Shown: positions 1 through 9,358 of the stretch, in pieces
Position numbering within the stretch: position 1 is the first letter of the stretch
Layout: each line of letters begins with the position of its first letter
NCBI GenBank assembly: GCA_039976075.1
Contig: JBDWFY010000001.1
Coordinates: 682,001 to 746,000, forward strand
DNA from: JBDWFY01 sp039976075
GTDB lineage: Bacteria > Pseudomonadota > Alphaproteobacteria > Rhizobiales > Stappiaceae
Length of the DNA: 64,000 bases
Reading direction: 5' to 3'
Translations under genes and position numbers: made by a program
The notes under the pieces: model-generated
Database searches by the model: none
The model's input: the letters and a program-made list of their open reading frames with translations, nothing else
What the model was told of the DNA's origin: nothing

Positions 1-66
1 ACGGGACTCGAACCCGCGACCTCTGGCGTGACAGGCCAGCGCTCTAACCAACTGAGCTACACCCCC
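1..66 (-). tRNA. tRNA-Asp (GTC), 3' end cut by window edge
   Basis: Read on the minus strand the segment folds as a tRNA: acceptor 5' strand GGGGGTG, D-arm with TAGCTCAGTTGG, an anticodon stem CTGGC/GCCAG closing loop CTGTCAC (anticodon GTC, Asp), and a T-arm with GGTTCGAGTCC. The acceptor 3' strand and any CCA lie left of position 1, so the gene is partial only because of the window border. Confidence 0.93.
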
Positions 67-316
67 GCATCGCACCGTAAACAGCGTTCCGGCGAGGTGG
101 AGGTGATTTACGGTGGTGCGTCGCGCAAGTCAAGCAAGATTGAAGGGAATTCAGGACAAAGTTTAGCTGGTGCACAAAATTGACTTCCGACCATCATGTC
201 GCAAGGTCCGATTTCTGTGCCATCCGGCATGCATCTATTTGTCTGGAAATTCTTTTTCCAAAAAAACATGCACTTCAGCCGGAGCCAAACTGTCCAATCG
301 TGTAAGATGATTGCCC

Positions 317-2374
317 TTATGCCCGCATTGCTGTTTTGCGGGAATAGGAAATTGCCAGGGCGTCTCCCTCAAATTGCGCCAGCGTTTCTCCGATACATGC
401 CTCTCCCACCGCTGAAGCAAAGTAATACCCCTGCCCCAACGCGCCATCCATGCTCCGAATGATCTGAAGCTGACTGGCCGTTTCAATTCCTTCAACGACA
501 CAGTCTATTTCAAGCGTTCTGGCCATGGACAATATCGACCGGACAATTCCGAAACTTTTGCTGTCATGTTCAATTTGAGCAGTGAACCCTTTATCGATTT
601 TCATTTCGTCAAACGGAATACTCTGAAGATAGCCCAGACTTGAATATCCCGATCCGAAATCATCCAGACTCACCTGTATTCCAAGTTCCCGAACACTATG
701 TACCCACCCTTTTACATTTTCGAAGTCAGTAATCAGCGCTGTTTCGGTTATCTCAAGTTTCAATCTGCGCGGATCGAGCCCGGTTTCCGCCAATGCGTCA
801 ACGACCAGCTGTTTTGCTTCGGATTTCGTAACAACCTGCGCCGACATATTGAACGAAAGCTTGACCGATTTCGGCCAAGCGAGAGCTGCCTTCATGGCTC
901 GCTTGAGCAACTGCTCGGTGAGACTTTCAATGAAACCTGATTTTTCGGCAATCGGAATGAATTCTTCCGGGCTGACCTTGCCCAGACCAGGACACTCCCA
1001 TCGAGCCAACGCTTCGAGGCAATTTATGTTGCGGGTATCAAGGTCAACAATCGGCTGATAGGTGATTGTAAACTCACCATGCTCTACCGCTCTCTGCAGG
1101 TTCTGTTCAAGCAGCGCGCGACGCTTTATGCGACTTTCCAGTTTTTTTGAGAATATGGCCATGGAGCCGCGCTGCGTCATTTTTGCATGGTAAAGGGCAA
1201 AATCGGCACCTGCAAACAGCTCTGTCCGAGAGCGACCAGCCTGGGGATAGATCGCAAATCCGGCACAACCAGACACAGAGGGTTTACCTGCATCGCATTC
1301 AAAGTTCTTTTTGAGTGACTGAAGCAACTGCTTCCCAATTGCTTCGACATCAGCTGGATCAGAAAGATCCCCAATGATAATTCCGAATTCATCACCCCCC
1401 AGGCGTGCAACATATCCAACGTTGTTCAGAATTGCCCGCAAGCGGGTTGCGACTTCTGCGAGAACCTGATCACCGGCCAAATGTCCGTACGCATCGTTGA
1501 TCGGCTTGAAGCCGTCCAGATCGAGGACACCGATAGCAAACTGGCCCTCCTTTTCAGAGTACTGCACAAGAGCAGCATCCAGCGTTTCGTTGAAATCGCG
1601 ACGGTTGGGCAGGCCAGTCAACGTATCCAGATGAGCTAACCGGGCGTTCTCTTCACTAAGTATCTGCGTCTCTCTGTTTATTGATTGCAGTCGCACCTGG
1701 GAGAGAACGGTCTGAGAAAAATTGCGCGCAAACAATAGAATGTTGAGATAAAGCACAACGCAAACCAGCGCCATATTAATGGTGATTGAAAGAAATACCG
1801 GATTGTCCATAAGCGCAAACCGGATCGCAAACGGAATCATAACCGTACCCATGACGAGCAAAGCTGCCAGCGGATGTGGAGAAAGAGAAAAAATACATCC
1901 AATCACTGTAATGGCCACATAAAAGGCCACATGGCTCTTCTGGTACGCATCCCCGTATGTTGAAAGCAGCAGGGCCCAGGAAACATAGCAGACACTAAAC
2001 ACGACGGATAAAATCATCACCGAACGCACTTTTCGGCGCGCACTGGCAACAGTGACTTCCTTGCCACGCAATCTGAGCCATACCGCGGCGCGAGCGACGG
2101 TAGCCAACACAAGTATGCCCGGAAATGCGACCGCCAACACATTTGGGACGGTGCCAATAAAGGAGATTGCGAGGATAACGCTGTTCACGGTAAGCAACAG
2201 ATAGAGCATCGGTACTTGCGATGACAGCGACGTAACCTTGGCGATGATGAGCGAGTCGTCGAAATCGTTTTTTTCTTTTTCACCGACAGCGTCGTAATCA
2301 GGTTGTCCTGAAAGCAATTTCAATCGTTTTTGCAAAATCCTGTTGCCCTGCACTGAAGAAAGTATGCGCCTCAA
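317..2374 (-). CDS. Membrane-anchored GGDEF/EAL c-di-GMP turnover protein
   Basis: 685-residue protein predicted to make and/or degrade cyclic di-GMP at the inner membrane. About six hydrophobic segments occupy residues 50-220, followed by a GGDEF domain (LGGDEF at 325-330) and an EAL domain (EAL at 454-456, then EITE, DDFGSGYSSL at 571-580, KIDKGF and EGIET). Both active-site signatures look intact, so neither half is obviously degenerate; many dual proteins are dominated by one activity, which sequence alone cannot settle. No PAS or receiver domain is seen, so the membrane region is the likely sensor. The longest frame starts at TTG 2374 without a convincing ribosome binding site; GTG at 2353 is an alternative. 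It is monocistronic, between tRNA-Asp and the divergent ars operon. Confidence 0.9.
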   Translation of the reverse strand: MRRILSSVQGNRILQKRLKLLSGQPDYDAVGEKEKNDFDDSLIIAKVTSLSSQVPMLYLLLTVNSVILAISFIGTVPNVLAVAFPGILVLATVARAAVWLRLRGKEVTVASARRKVRSVMILSVVFSVCYVSWALLLSTYGDAYQKSHVAFYVAITVIGCIFSLSPHPLAALLVMGTVMIPFAIRFALMDNPVFLSITINMALVCVVLYLNILLFARNFSQTVLSQVRLQSINRETQILSEENARLAHLDTLTGLPNRRDFNETLDAALVQYSEKEGQFAIGVLDLDGFKPINDAYGHLAGDQVLAEVATRLRAILNNVGYVARLGGDEFGIIIGDLSDPADVEAIGKQLLQSLKKNFECDAGKPSVSGCAGFAIYPQAGRSRTELFAGADFALYHAKMTQRGSMAIFSKKLESRIKRRALLEQNLQRAVEHGEFTITYQPIVDLDTRNINCLEALARWECPGLGKVSPEEFIPIAEKSGFIESLTEQLLKRAMKAALAWPKSVKLSFNMSAQVVTKSEAKQLVVDALAETGLDPRRLKLEITETALITDFENVKGWVHSVRELGIQVSLDDFGSGYSSLGYLQSIPFDEMKIDKGFTAQIEHDSKSFGIVRSILSMARTLEIDCVVEGIETASQLQIIRSMDGALGQGYYFASAVGEACIGETLAQFEGDALAISYSRKTAMRA

Positions 2375-2556
2375 TCTCAGGAAAACGTAGCGTAATTTGG
2401 TAAACGGTTGATTATGTCTTCAGGAAACCTTCCGCATCGATGGGAAAGCGGGATCAACCAGTTATTCTGTAAGTGGCGCAATCCATTTCACTGAAGTTTC
2501 GAACCAGGAATATCAACGAAGCCGCACGTTTGATAATTGTGACTTGCTAAATATTG

Positions 2557-2580
2557 ATAATTCTGGAATTCTCGAATTAT
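2557..2580. promoter_or_regulatory. Probable ArsR operator overlapping the arsR start codon
   Basis: A 24-base near-perfect palindrome: ATAATTC (2557-2563) pairs with GAATTAT (2574-2580) around a central GAATTC (2566-2571); only two base pairs break the symmetry. It ends on the first two bases of the arsR ATG and covers a possible -10 (GATAAT, 2556-2561). The position fits autorepression of arsR-arsC-arsH, released when arsenite binds the ArsR cysteines. No Shine-Dalgarno sequence separates it from the ATG, so the transcript may have a very short leader. Binding is inferred from position and symmetry. Confidence 0.6.
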
Positions 2581-2911
2581 GGATAAATCAACAGCACTGA
2601 CCAGCATGTTCGCCCTTTCGCAAGAAACCCGGCTCGATGCCTTCCGGTTGCTGGTCAAGGCAGGTGGAGACGGTCTCCATGCCGGAGAAATCGCCAACCG
2701 CCTTGATGTGCGCCAGAACACACTCTCCACCAATCTGGCTGTTCTGGAGCGATCCGGCCTGATTGCCGCCAGCAGAGAAGGACGCAATATACGCTACCGC
2801 GTTCACATGGACGGCATGCGGTCGCTACTGGCGTACCTTATGGAAGACTGCTGCGGAGGTAATCCTTCTCATTGTCAAGCGGTGCTGGATGAACTCGCAT
2901 GCGATTGCTGA
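2579..2911 (+). CDS. arsR: ArsR/SmtB-family arsenite-responsive repressor
   Basis: 110-residue winged-helix repressor. The core ALSQETRLDAFRLL is a common family start, followed by a recognition-helix region (RQNTLSTNLAVLERSGL) and a wing (EGRNIRYRV). The C-terminal tail carries Cys91, Cys92 and Cys99 (EDCCGG...HC) plus Cys108 and Cys110. A vicinal Cys pair with a third Cys near the C-terminus is the As(III) site arrangement known from Acidithiobacillus-type ArsR, unlike the alpha-3 CxC of the plasmid R773 type. It heads an operon with arsC and arsH and probably represses it through the palindrome overlapping its start. There is no clear ribosome binding site. Confidence 0.9.
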   Translation: MDKSTALTSMFALSQETRLDAFRLLVKAGGDGLHAGEIANRLDVRQNTLSTNLAVLERSGLIAASREGRNIRYRVHMDGMRSLLAYLMEDCCGGNPSHCQAVLDELACDC

Positions 2912-2977
2912 TTGTTTTTACGAGTATTTTTGGCCTGTTTCACCGATATGATGCAAACCGCAAAAGAGAACTGATTA

Positions 2978-3328
2978 ATGATTGTCATCTATCATAACCC
3001 AGCCTGCAAGACGTCACAAAACACACTGAAAATTATCGAAGAATCTGGCGCTGATTTCAGAATTATAGAATATCTGAACACCCCGCCAACGCGAGAAGAA
3101 CTCACAACGCATCTCTCGAACATGAACATTTCCGTTCGTGATTTACTCCGAAAAAATGGAACACCGTACGTCGACCTGAATCTTGATGATCCCAAATGGA
3201 CGGACGATGAACTGATTTCCAAAATGCTTGAGCACCCGATACTGATCAATCGGCCTATCGTTATCACGCCGATCGGAACCCGACTTTGCCGGCCATCGGA
3301 AACTGTCAGAGAAATTTTACCTGAGTGA
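2978..3328 (+). CDS. arsC: Arsenate reductase, glutaredoxin-linked ArsC
   Basis: 116-residue ArsC of the glutaredoxin/Spx-like fold that reduces arsenate to arsenite in the cytoplasm. The catalytic cysteine is Cys10 in HNPACKTSQNTL. The conserved arginines appear in SVRDLLR, INRPIV and GTRLCRP, which match the anion-binding arginines of the R773 enzyme. It lies 66 bases after arsR, and its stop overlaps the GTG start of arsH by four bases (GTGA), implying translational coupling. The arsenite it makes must leave through a pump not encoded here. YffB/Spx-like relatives are excluded by the arginine set and the ars context. Confidence 0.93.
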   Translation: MIVIYHNPACKTSQNTLKIIEESGADFRIIEYLNTPPTREELTTHLSNMNISVRDLLRKNGTPYVDLNLDDPKWTDDELISKMLEHPILINRPIVITPIGTRLCRPSETVREILPE

Positions 3329-4101
3329 CGGTTCGACCTGACGGACACAACACGTTGGCCAAACAAAAGGAATACGAATTGCCTGAGCAGTCGGACACGC
3401 TACCCAATATAGACAGGAAAAGTTTTCAGACCATCGACACAGATTGTCTTCAAACCCGCAAAGACGCCGGGAGTCCGCCCCGTATTCTTCTGCTGTATGG
3501 ATCCTTGCGAGAACGTTCCTTCAGTAGACTCGTCGTGGAAGAAGCAGCCAGGATATTGCAGCAACTCGGAGCGGAAACGAAAATATTCAACCCTTCTCAA
3601 CTTCCGCTGCCCGATGACAGTGATACAAGTCACCCCAAAGTTTCCGAACTGCGCGACCTGATGATGTGGTCAGAAGGACAAGTTTGGTGTTCACCTGAAC
3701 GTCATGGCGCCATGACGGGCATAATGAAGGCGCAAATTGACTGGATTCCTCTTGCACTTGGTGCCGTCAGGCCCACCCAGGGCAAAACCCTGGCCGTTAT
3801 GCAAGTGTCCGGTGGCTCTCAAAGCTTCAATGCGGTCAATCAGTTGCGGGTGCTTGGTCGGTGGATGCGCATGTTCACGATACCCAATCAATCTTCCGTT
3901 CCCAAAGCCTTCATGGAATTTGACGATAATGATCGAATGAAGCCCTCCGCTCGGTATGACCGGATCGTGGATGTCATGGAAGAGCTGGTCAAATTCACAC
4001 TGCTTCTCAGGGACCGCTCGGACTATCTTGTTGATCGATATTCAGAACGCAAAGAATCGGCTGCAGAACTATCAAGGCGGGTCAATCAACGGGCAATCTA
4101 G
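3325..4101 (+). CDS. arsH: ArsH, NADPH-dependent FMN oxidoreductase
   Basis: 258-residue flavodoxin-like protein of the ArsH family, which oxidises trivalent organoarsenicals and reduces quinones or metals using NADPH. The flavin-binding segment LLLYGSLRERSFSR lies near residue 55, followed by PLPDD, the W.SPERHGAMTGIMKAQIDW region and the QVSGGSQSFNAVNQLR region, all characteristic of ArsH rather than generic NADPH-FMN reductases. The GTG start overlaps the arsC stop. It is the last gene of the ars operon. The N-terminal ~45 residues before the flavodoxin core look disordered. Confidence 0.92.
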   Translation: MTVRPDGHNTLAKQKEYELPEQSDTLPNIDRKSFQTIDTDCLQTRKDAGSPPRILLLYGSLRERSFSRLVVEEAARILQQLGAETKIFNPSQLPLPDDSDTSHPKVSELRDLMMWSEGQVWCSPERHGAMTGIMKAQIDWIPLALGAVRPTQGKTLAVMQVSGGSQSFNAVNQLRVLGRWMRMFTIPNQSSVPKAFMEFDDNDRMKPSARYDRIVDVMEELVKFTLLLRDRSDYLVDRYSERKESAAELSRRVNQRAI

Positions 4102-4365
4102 GGTCTGTTGAAGTTCAGCTACGCGCTCCGACTGAAGACCACGGCATCACTGTTTTAAAACCGCGTGTCCAGATCACGGACTGTCCCGGCATCATGGTTT
4201 GCGCGCGGACCAATCGGTTCCCCGTCTGTCGCAGCAAAGTAAAAAGATCCAATCCGAGTTCCGCCTTCCACCGCCCCAACTCCAGCACGGCATCTTGTGG
4301 GTAATGCCTTGCCGGCTTATATGTGCGGCAAAACAGAGCAATCTAAATTCAAGGACAACACAACA

Positions 4366-6234
4366 ATGAGCGATACAGCCAGTAAGGAAACCTTTTCCTT
4401 TCAAACGGAAGTTGGGCGATTGCTCGATATCGTCGCCGGTTCGCTTTATTCAAACCGTGAAATCTTCCTTCGCGAACTGGTCTCAAACGCATCAGATGCG
4501 TGCGACAAACTTCGCCACGATGCATTGACCACCCCTGCCCTCGCTCAGGATGACCCAAACTTTCGGATTGAGCTTTCCCTCGACGCAAAGGCAAAAACGG
4601 TCACCATCGCAGATAACGGCATTGGGATGAACCGCGATGACCTTTTGGAAACACTCGGAACAATCGCACGGTCTGGCACAAGCGCTTTTCTTGATAAACT
4701 GGCGACGGAAGACAAGAACGATCTCGGCCTGATCGGACAATTCGGTGTGGGGTTTTATTCTGCCTTCATGGTCGCAGATCGTGTGGAAGTCGTGACCCGT
4801 CGAGCAGGGGAAGAGGCAGCCTGGCTGTGGGATTCAGACGGAAAAGGTGAGTTCAGCATCGAGGCGGCAACCCGTGAACAACGCGGAACCACTGTGACGC
4901 TTCACATAAAAAAAGACGCAAAGGAGTTCCTCGAAAAGGAACGCCTCAGCTACATTATCAAGACCTATTCAGACCACATAAGTTTCCCGATCATGCTTGG
5001 CGAGGAAACTTTGAATGCGGCCTCAGCCCTATGGACGCGGTCGGCTAAAGACATTTCCGAACAGCAATATACCGAATTTTATCGCCACACCGCTCATGCA
5101 TTTGATGAACCGTGGCTGACGCTGCACAATCAGGTGGAGGGCCTTACAAGTTACACCAATCTCCTCTTCGTACCCACGGTACCTCCGTTCGATCTCTATG
5201 AGCCGGAGCGTAAAAACCACGTCAAACTCTATGTAAACCGCGTCTTCATCACGGAAGACACCAAAGGTCTTTTGCCCATGTATCTGAGATTCCTGCGCGG
5301 GATCGTGGATTCGGAAGATCTGTCGCTGAATATCTCCAGGGAAATGCTGCAGACTGATCCAAAATTAGCAAAAATTCGCACCGGTCTGACGAAGAAAGTA
5401 CTGACCGAACTGAAGAAAAAAGCGAACAAGGACCCTGAATCCTATGCGGCATTCTGGAACACTTTCGGCGCGGTTCTCAAAGAAGGCCTGGTGGAAGATG
5501 ATGGATTGCGCGATCGGATTCTGGAGGTTTGCCGTTTCTCTTCTACCAATGATGAAAAACTGACTTCCCTATCCGGTTATGTAGAAAGACTGAAAGAAGA
5601 TCAGGAAGCCATTTATTACATCACCGGCACTGACCCTTCAAAAATTGTTCTGTCGCCCCACCTTGAAGGGTTTCGCGCCAAAGGCGTCGAAGTTCTGTTG
5701 TTGTCAGATCCTGTTGATGAATTCTGGCTTCAGCACATCACCGAATTTGACGGTAAAGCGCTCAAGTCAATTACCCGCGGTGCGGCAGACCTGGACGCCA
5801 TTAAATCCAAGGACAGTGAAGAAGACGACAAGGAGCCGGAAGCTCCTGCATCAATTGATGGCCTGATCGCCGCTTTCAAGCTTGAACTGGGTGAGGCAGT
5901 CAAGGATGTGAGACCCTCAAAACGCCTGACGGACAGCGCCGTTTGCCTGATCGCCGACGATGGCGATATGGATGTCAATCTTGAACGCTTGTTGCAACAA
6001 CACGGTCAGCTCAAGGGCGGAGGACTGACACGCGTGCTGGAACTCAACCCCAAACACTCCATTGTCAAAAAGCTGGCCGAACGCGCTGAAAAGGAAGGAG
6101 CAGCGACGGATTCACTTCTGCAGGATGCGGCCCACCTGCTGCTTGACCAGGCACGCATTGCCGACGGCGAGGTGCCCAAGGATCCGGCTGAATTCGGCAG
6201 ACGATTGAGCGCTGTAATGGAAAACGCATTGTAG
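4366..6234 (+). CDS. htpG: Molecular chaperone HtpG (Hsp90)
   Basis: 622-residue bacterial Hsp90, an ATP-dependent cytoplasmic chaperone, close to the 624 residues of the E. coli protein. The N-terminal GHKL ATPase shows ELVSNASDACDKLR, DNGIGM and GQFGVGFYSAFM. The middle domain shows GIVDSEDLSLNISREMLQ, and a C-terminal dimerisation domain follows. An in-frame start exists at 4297, but ATG 4366 is preceded by AAGGAC about ten bases upstream and gives the usual family N-terminus (MSDTASKETFSFQTEVGRLL). No heat-shock promoter could be assigned with confidence in the 264-base gap after arsH. Confidence 0.96.
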   Translation: MSDTASKETFSFQTEVGRLLDIVAGSLYSNREIFLRELVSNASDACDKLRHDALTTPALAQDDPNFRIELSLDAKAKTVTIADNGIGMNRDDLLETLGTIARSGTSAFLDKLATEDKNDLGLIGQFGVGFYSAFMVADRVEVVTRRAGEEAAWLWDSDGKGEFSIEAATREQRGTTVTLHIKKDAKEFLEKERLSYIIKTYSDHISFPIMLGEETLNAASALWTRSAKDISEQQYTEFYRHTAHAFDEPWLTLHNQVEGLTSYTNLLFVPTVPPFDLYEPERKNHVKLYVNRVFITEDTKGLLPMYLRFLRGIVDSEDLSLNISREMLQTDPKLAKIRTGLTKKVLTELKKKANKDPESYAAFWNTFGAVLKEGLVEDDGLRDRILEVCRFSSTNDEKLTSLSGYVERLKEDQEAIYYITGTDPSKIVLSPHLEGFRAKGVEVLLLSDPVDEFWLQHITEFDGKALKSITRGAADLDAIKSKDSEEDDKEPEAPASIDGLIAAFKLELGEAVKDVRPSKRLTDSAVCLIADDGDMDVNLERLLQQHGQLKGGGLTRVLELNPKHSIVKKLAERAEKEGAATDSLLQDAAHLLLDQARIADGEVPKDPAEFGRRLSAVMENAL

Positions 6235-6382
6235 TATGGCTGCGCTGCTGGATGCCAGTAGCTGCAGGACGCTGAGAGGTGCAGGGCACGAAGTTTTCGC
6301 CACCCAAGAACACGTTCCTACTTCAAATTTATAGGAGCGGCTCGCACCTCTACAGCCAATCGATCGACAGTCTGTTGGACAG

Positions 6383-8491
6383 TCAGGCCGCGATGTGCTG
6401 ACGGCTTTCATCGCCTTGTTGGTTTGCCGGATTGGCAAGATACAGGTCGGCTTTCACTTTACCACCCAATGAAGCCGAGATTTCCTTCACCTGGTTTTCA
6501 GCGTTCTCGCTCTCGCTGACAAAAACAATCCTGTCGGCCCAGGCACATAGGCGCGTCACGAAATCCGTGAGCGCAAACGCTCCCAGATCGATGATAACGT
6601 GATCGTAGGTCATGCAAACCGCATTTGCGACAGTTTCAAAGCGTTCGCCTGCCAAATCTTCGGCATTGATGGGTGACCGGCCATGAGCAATGACATGTGC
6701 TCGAGAACGAACATCGCGGAAGATCACATCCGTAAAGGAAGCGTCTCCTCGCAACAGGTCGGAAAATCCTGCCACATCACGGCGCTCCCCGCTGCCCGAC
6801 TGCGCTTCAACTAAGATGGGATGGCAATACCCATCTGCTTCACGCCTGAGCTGGCTTAAAGCCACCAGTCTCCCCGCCGCCGCTCTTTCGAGCGATACGA
6901 TAACGGTTTTCCCGTGGGCAAAGACCGTTTCTGCGGACAACTCTCCGATAGCGCTTTTCGGTTTTTGATCATTTCGCATTTCACGTTCTGGTTCTGGTTG
7001 CGGCTCAGATTCCTCGCTAACGGGCATCGCTGACTTGGCATCATTTAACGCCTGCAGTTCGGCCTGTTCCCTGTAACCGTGTGCCAACGGTGTCCTCTTG
7101 ATGGCGTTACCGCGCAAAAATTCACGCATGATTACAATCGCAACGGAAAACAAAGCGAGTCCCAGACCAACAACAATGGTGATGGCCATCGTCTTCGGAA
7201 AATACTTCTCAAGTGGTATCGCCGCTCTTGAAATGATGCGTGCATTTACTGGAAGATTCTGAGCGTTTGATATGACCACGTCATCACGATAGCGGCGCAG
7301 GAGAGCTTCAAGCTGTGTGCTTTTGACCAGCGCCTCCCGCTCCAGCGCTTTCAATTTTACCTGGCTGGAGCTGGCCTGCGCGGCTGCGGCTTTCAATTCT
7401 TTCAATTGGGAGTTGGCTTCGGCAACCTGCTGATTGGCAATTGTTGCATCATGTTCCAAACCGATCAAAATCTTGCGGGCTTCACCGCGAATCTGACGTT
7501 CATAATCAGAATTTTGCGATTTGAGTGCTTTGATTTCAGGATGATTGGCCAACAGCGTCGTCGACAGTTCCGCAATTCTTGACCGGATTCTAACCTGTTG
7601 TTCGCGCAATCGTTGAATCAGCTGCGAGTTCAGAACATCGCTCACCGTCTCCAAAGAGCCGCCTGAGTTCAAAAGAGTACGTAATAGACGTGCTTTCGAT
7701 GACGATTGCGTCGCCGCCGTCTTGGCAGTTGAAAGCTGCCCGCTCAGGTCCGTCAACTGTTGCTGCATCAGGGGAACATTGTTTGCCCCAAGCAACAAAT
7801 CCGATTGCGAACGATAGTCGGCAACCTCATTTTCAGCCCGGACCACTTCCTGCCTGAGTTCGGAGATCTCAGTATCAAGAATACTCGACGTCTCTCCCGT
7901 GTTCTGCCGCCGTACACTGGCTTGCAGGGCCATAAATTCGTCGACAATCGCATTGGCGGCTTCTGCAGCAAATTCAGGGCTCTTTGATGAAAAACTTACG
8001 CCGATTACGCGAGAGTTAGCGACCTGATGCACTTCCAAACTCTTGAAATAAGCGGCAAGGACTCGCTCCTCCTGAGAGATCTGATCAGAAGCCCGTTGAA
8101 TGCCCAGCGAGCCAAGCAGCCCAGCTGAGAAGGACAGCTTATAGTCTCGAAACTCCGGTCTTTTCACCAAGTCTAATTTGGCGGCAACCTGCCTTGCCAG
8201 ATCCCGGGATGCCATCAGCTGAACCTGACTGGCAACCCCTTCTTTATCGAGCAATGTCCTCTCGGTCTCGGCAGCACGCCTCCCATCACCCAGAACAGGT
8301 GCGGCCGCTTCAATGAGAACTCCGGCATCGCTTCTGTATTTCGGGGAGACGAATTGTAGAGAAACAAAGGTTCCGACGACACCGATGGCGACAAGCGGTA
8401 CGATCCAGCGCTTTGCCTTCCAGATGGCGCCCAAAAGGCTTCCTAAATCCAGAGACACATCATCATCCGAATAGCTCGACTCATTACGCAT
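6383..8491 (-). CDS. Exopolysaccharide co-polymerase (Wzz/ExoP-like) with degenerate tyrosine-kinase domain
   Basis: 702-residue inner-membrane polysaccharide co-polymerase. It has a Wzz-type N-terminus with one membrane helix near residues 29-50, a long periplasmic coiled coil with GumC-like character, a second helix near 430-455, then a cytoplasmic domain resembling a BY-kinase. In that domain the Walker A loop is not recognisable (VSLERAAAGR stands where a GxxGxGKT-type loop belongs), the Walker A' strand reads ILVEAQ, only the Walker B-like strand HVIIDLG remains, and no C-terminal tyrosine cluster is seen. Kinase activity is therefore doubtful. It is divergent from the Wza-like gene and probably sets chain length for the polymer made by the neighbouring genes. 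Confidence 0.88.
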   Translation of the reverse strand: MRNESSYSDDDVSLDLGSLLGAIWKAKRWIVPLVAIGVVGTFVSLQFVSPKYRSDAGVLIEAAAPVLGDGRRAAETERTLLDKEGVASQVQLMASRDLARQVAAKLDLVKRPEFRDYKLSFSAGLLGSLGIQRASDQISQEERVLAAYFKSLEVHQVANSRVIGVSFSSKSPEFAAEAANAIVDEFMALQASVRRQNTGETSSILDTEISELRQEVVRAENEVADYRSQSDLLLGANNVPLMQQQLTDLSGQLSTAKTAATQSSSKARLLRTLLNSGGSLETVSDVLNSQLIQRLREQQVRIRSRIAELSTTLLANHPEIKALKSQNSDYERQIRGEARKILIGLEHDATIANQQVAEANSQLKELKAAAAQASSSQVKLKALEREALVKSTQLEALLRRYRDDVVISNAQNLPVNARIISRAAIPLEKYFPKTMAITIVVGLGLALFSVAIVIMREFLRGNAIKRTPLAHGYREQAELQALNDAKSAMPVSEESEPQPEPEREMRNDQKPKSAIGELSAETVFAHGKTVIVSLERAAAGRLVALSQLRREADGYCHPILVEAQSGSGERRDVAGFSDLLRGDASFTDVIFRDVRSRAHVIAHGRSPINAEDLAGERFETVANAVCMTYDHVIIDLGAFALTDFVTRLCAWADRIVFVSESENAENQVKEISASLGGKVKADLYLANPANQQGDESRQHIAA

Positions 8492-8582
8492 TGAACTACA
8501 ACTCCGCTAATTCTGGCGGAGAGTGTGCATGAGTATGGTAAGTAGAGCGTTAAAAGTTGATAGAAAAACCTATTTTCGCAAT

Positions 8583-8612
8583 TTACCGGTTCATTGTTAT
8601 TATTGACGGTAA
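8583..8612. repeat. Inverted repeat in the divergent exopolysaccharide promoter region
   Basis: TTACCG (8583-8588) is repeated inverted as CGGTAA (8607-8612), with 18 bases between. It lies in the AT-rich gap between the divergent co-polymerase and export genes, where a shared regulator could act. Two short arms may be chance; no binding protein can be named. Confidence 0.3.
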
Positions 8613-8685
8613 CTCGGGAACAGATTCACGCGGCATTAACTATATTTTGCAATTTCTAGGTTAGTTGAAACCTGGATTTGTAGTG

Positions 8686-9243
8686 ATGTACCACCGAGCA
8701 ATCTTAAGCGCCCTAATAATATTTGGCCTATCGGCCTGCACGGGATATCAACGTCCCTCGACCGCCTTTCATGAAGCGCTGACAGATGCCTATCGCCTGG
8801 ATGCGGGCGATGAATTACGTGTTTCCGTCTACGGACAAACCGAGCTGACTCGAAGCTACAAGGTTGACCAGGCCGGATACATCACCATGCCACTGATCAA
8901 CTTCGTACCCGCCAAAGGGCAAACAACGAATGAACTTGAAAGTGAAATAACCAAAAAACTTTCAAATGGTTACATGCGCAACCCTGATGTAACAGTTGAG
9001 GTTGCAACCTATCGCCCATTTTTCATCATGGGCGAAGTTCAAAACGCCGGGCAGTACCCGTATGTAGCGGGAATGACAGCGCAAACCGCTGTCGCTATTG
9101 GCGGCGGATTTACATCGCGCGCCAGGCAGGGAACTGTCGATGTTACCCGCCAGATCAATGGCGAAGTCCTGACCGGAAAAGTACCGATTACTGACCCCCT
9201 TCGACCGGGTGACACGGTGTTTGTTCGCGAACGGCTATTTTAG
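8686..9243 (+). CDS. Wza/ExoF-like polysaccharide export lipoprotein
   Basis: Polysaccharide export protein that lines or gates the periplasmic/outer-membrane channel. A lipoprotein signal (MYHRAILSALIIFGLSAC) ends in lipobox LSAC. The Poly_export domain (YRLDAGDELRVSVYGQTELTRSY) follows, then a SLBB-like segment (FFIMGEVQNAGQYPY) and the closing PLRPGDTVFV. At about 185 residues it is a short form with a single SLBB-like unit. The frame stays open back to TTG 8665, but ATG 8686 gives the cleaner signal peptide. It works with the divergent co-polymerase and heads the row of transferase and polymerase genes. Confidence 0.9.
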   Translation: MYHRAILSALIIFGLSACTGYQRPSTAFHEALTDAYRLDAGDELRVSVYGQTELTRSYKVDQAGYITMPLINFVPAKGQTTNELESEITKKLSNGYMRNPDVTVEVATYRPFFIMGEVQNAGQYPYVAGMTAQTAVAIGGGFTSRARQGTVDVTRQINGEVLTGKVPITDPLRPGDTVFVRERLF

Positions 9244-9358
9244 CGGGGTGCACGTCTTCCGTGCGTTAACGGCAAAAATACGAATTGCTTCTATCCTTTT
9301 TGGAAAGAGTCACAAAATCAATAACAAGGTAACCGCCATTGTCCCACAGGATAGATAG

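Noticed and set aside
4102..4365. Possible insertion-sequence end (GGGTCTGTTGAAG near 4100) and heat-shock promoter before htpG
   Set aside because: No matching inverted end or transposase was seen, and no box pair with correct spacing for a sigma-32 promoter could be defended.
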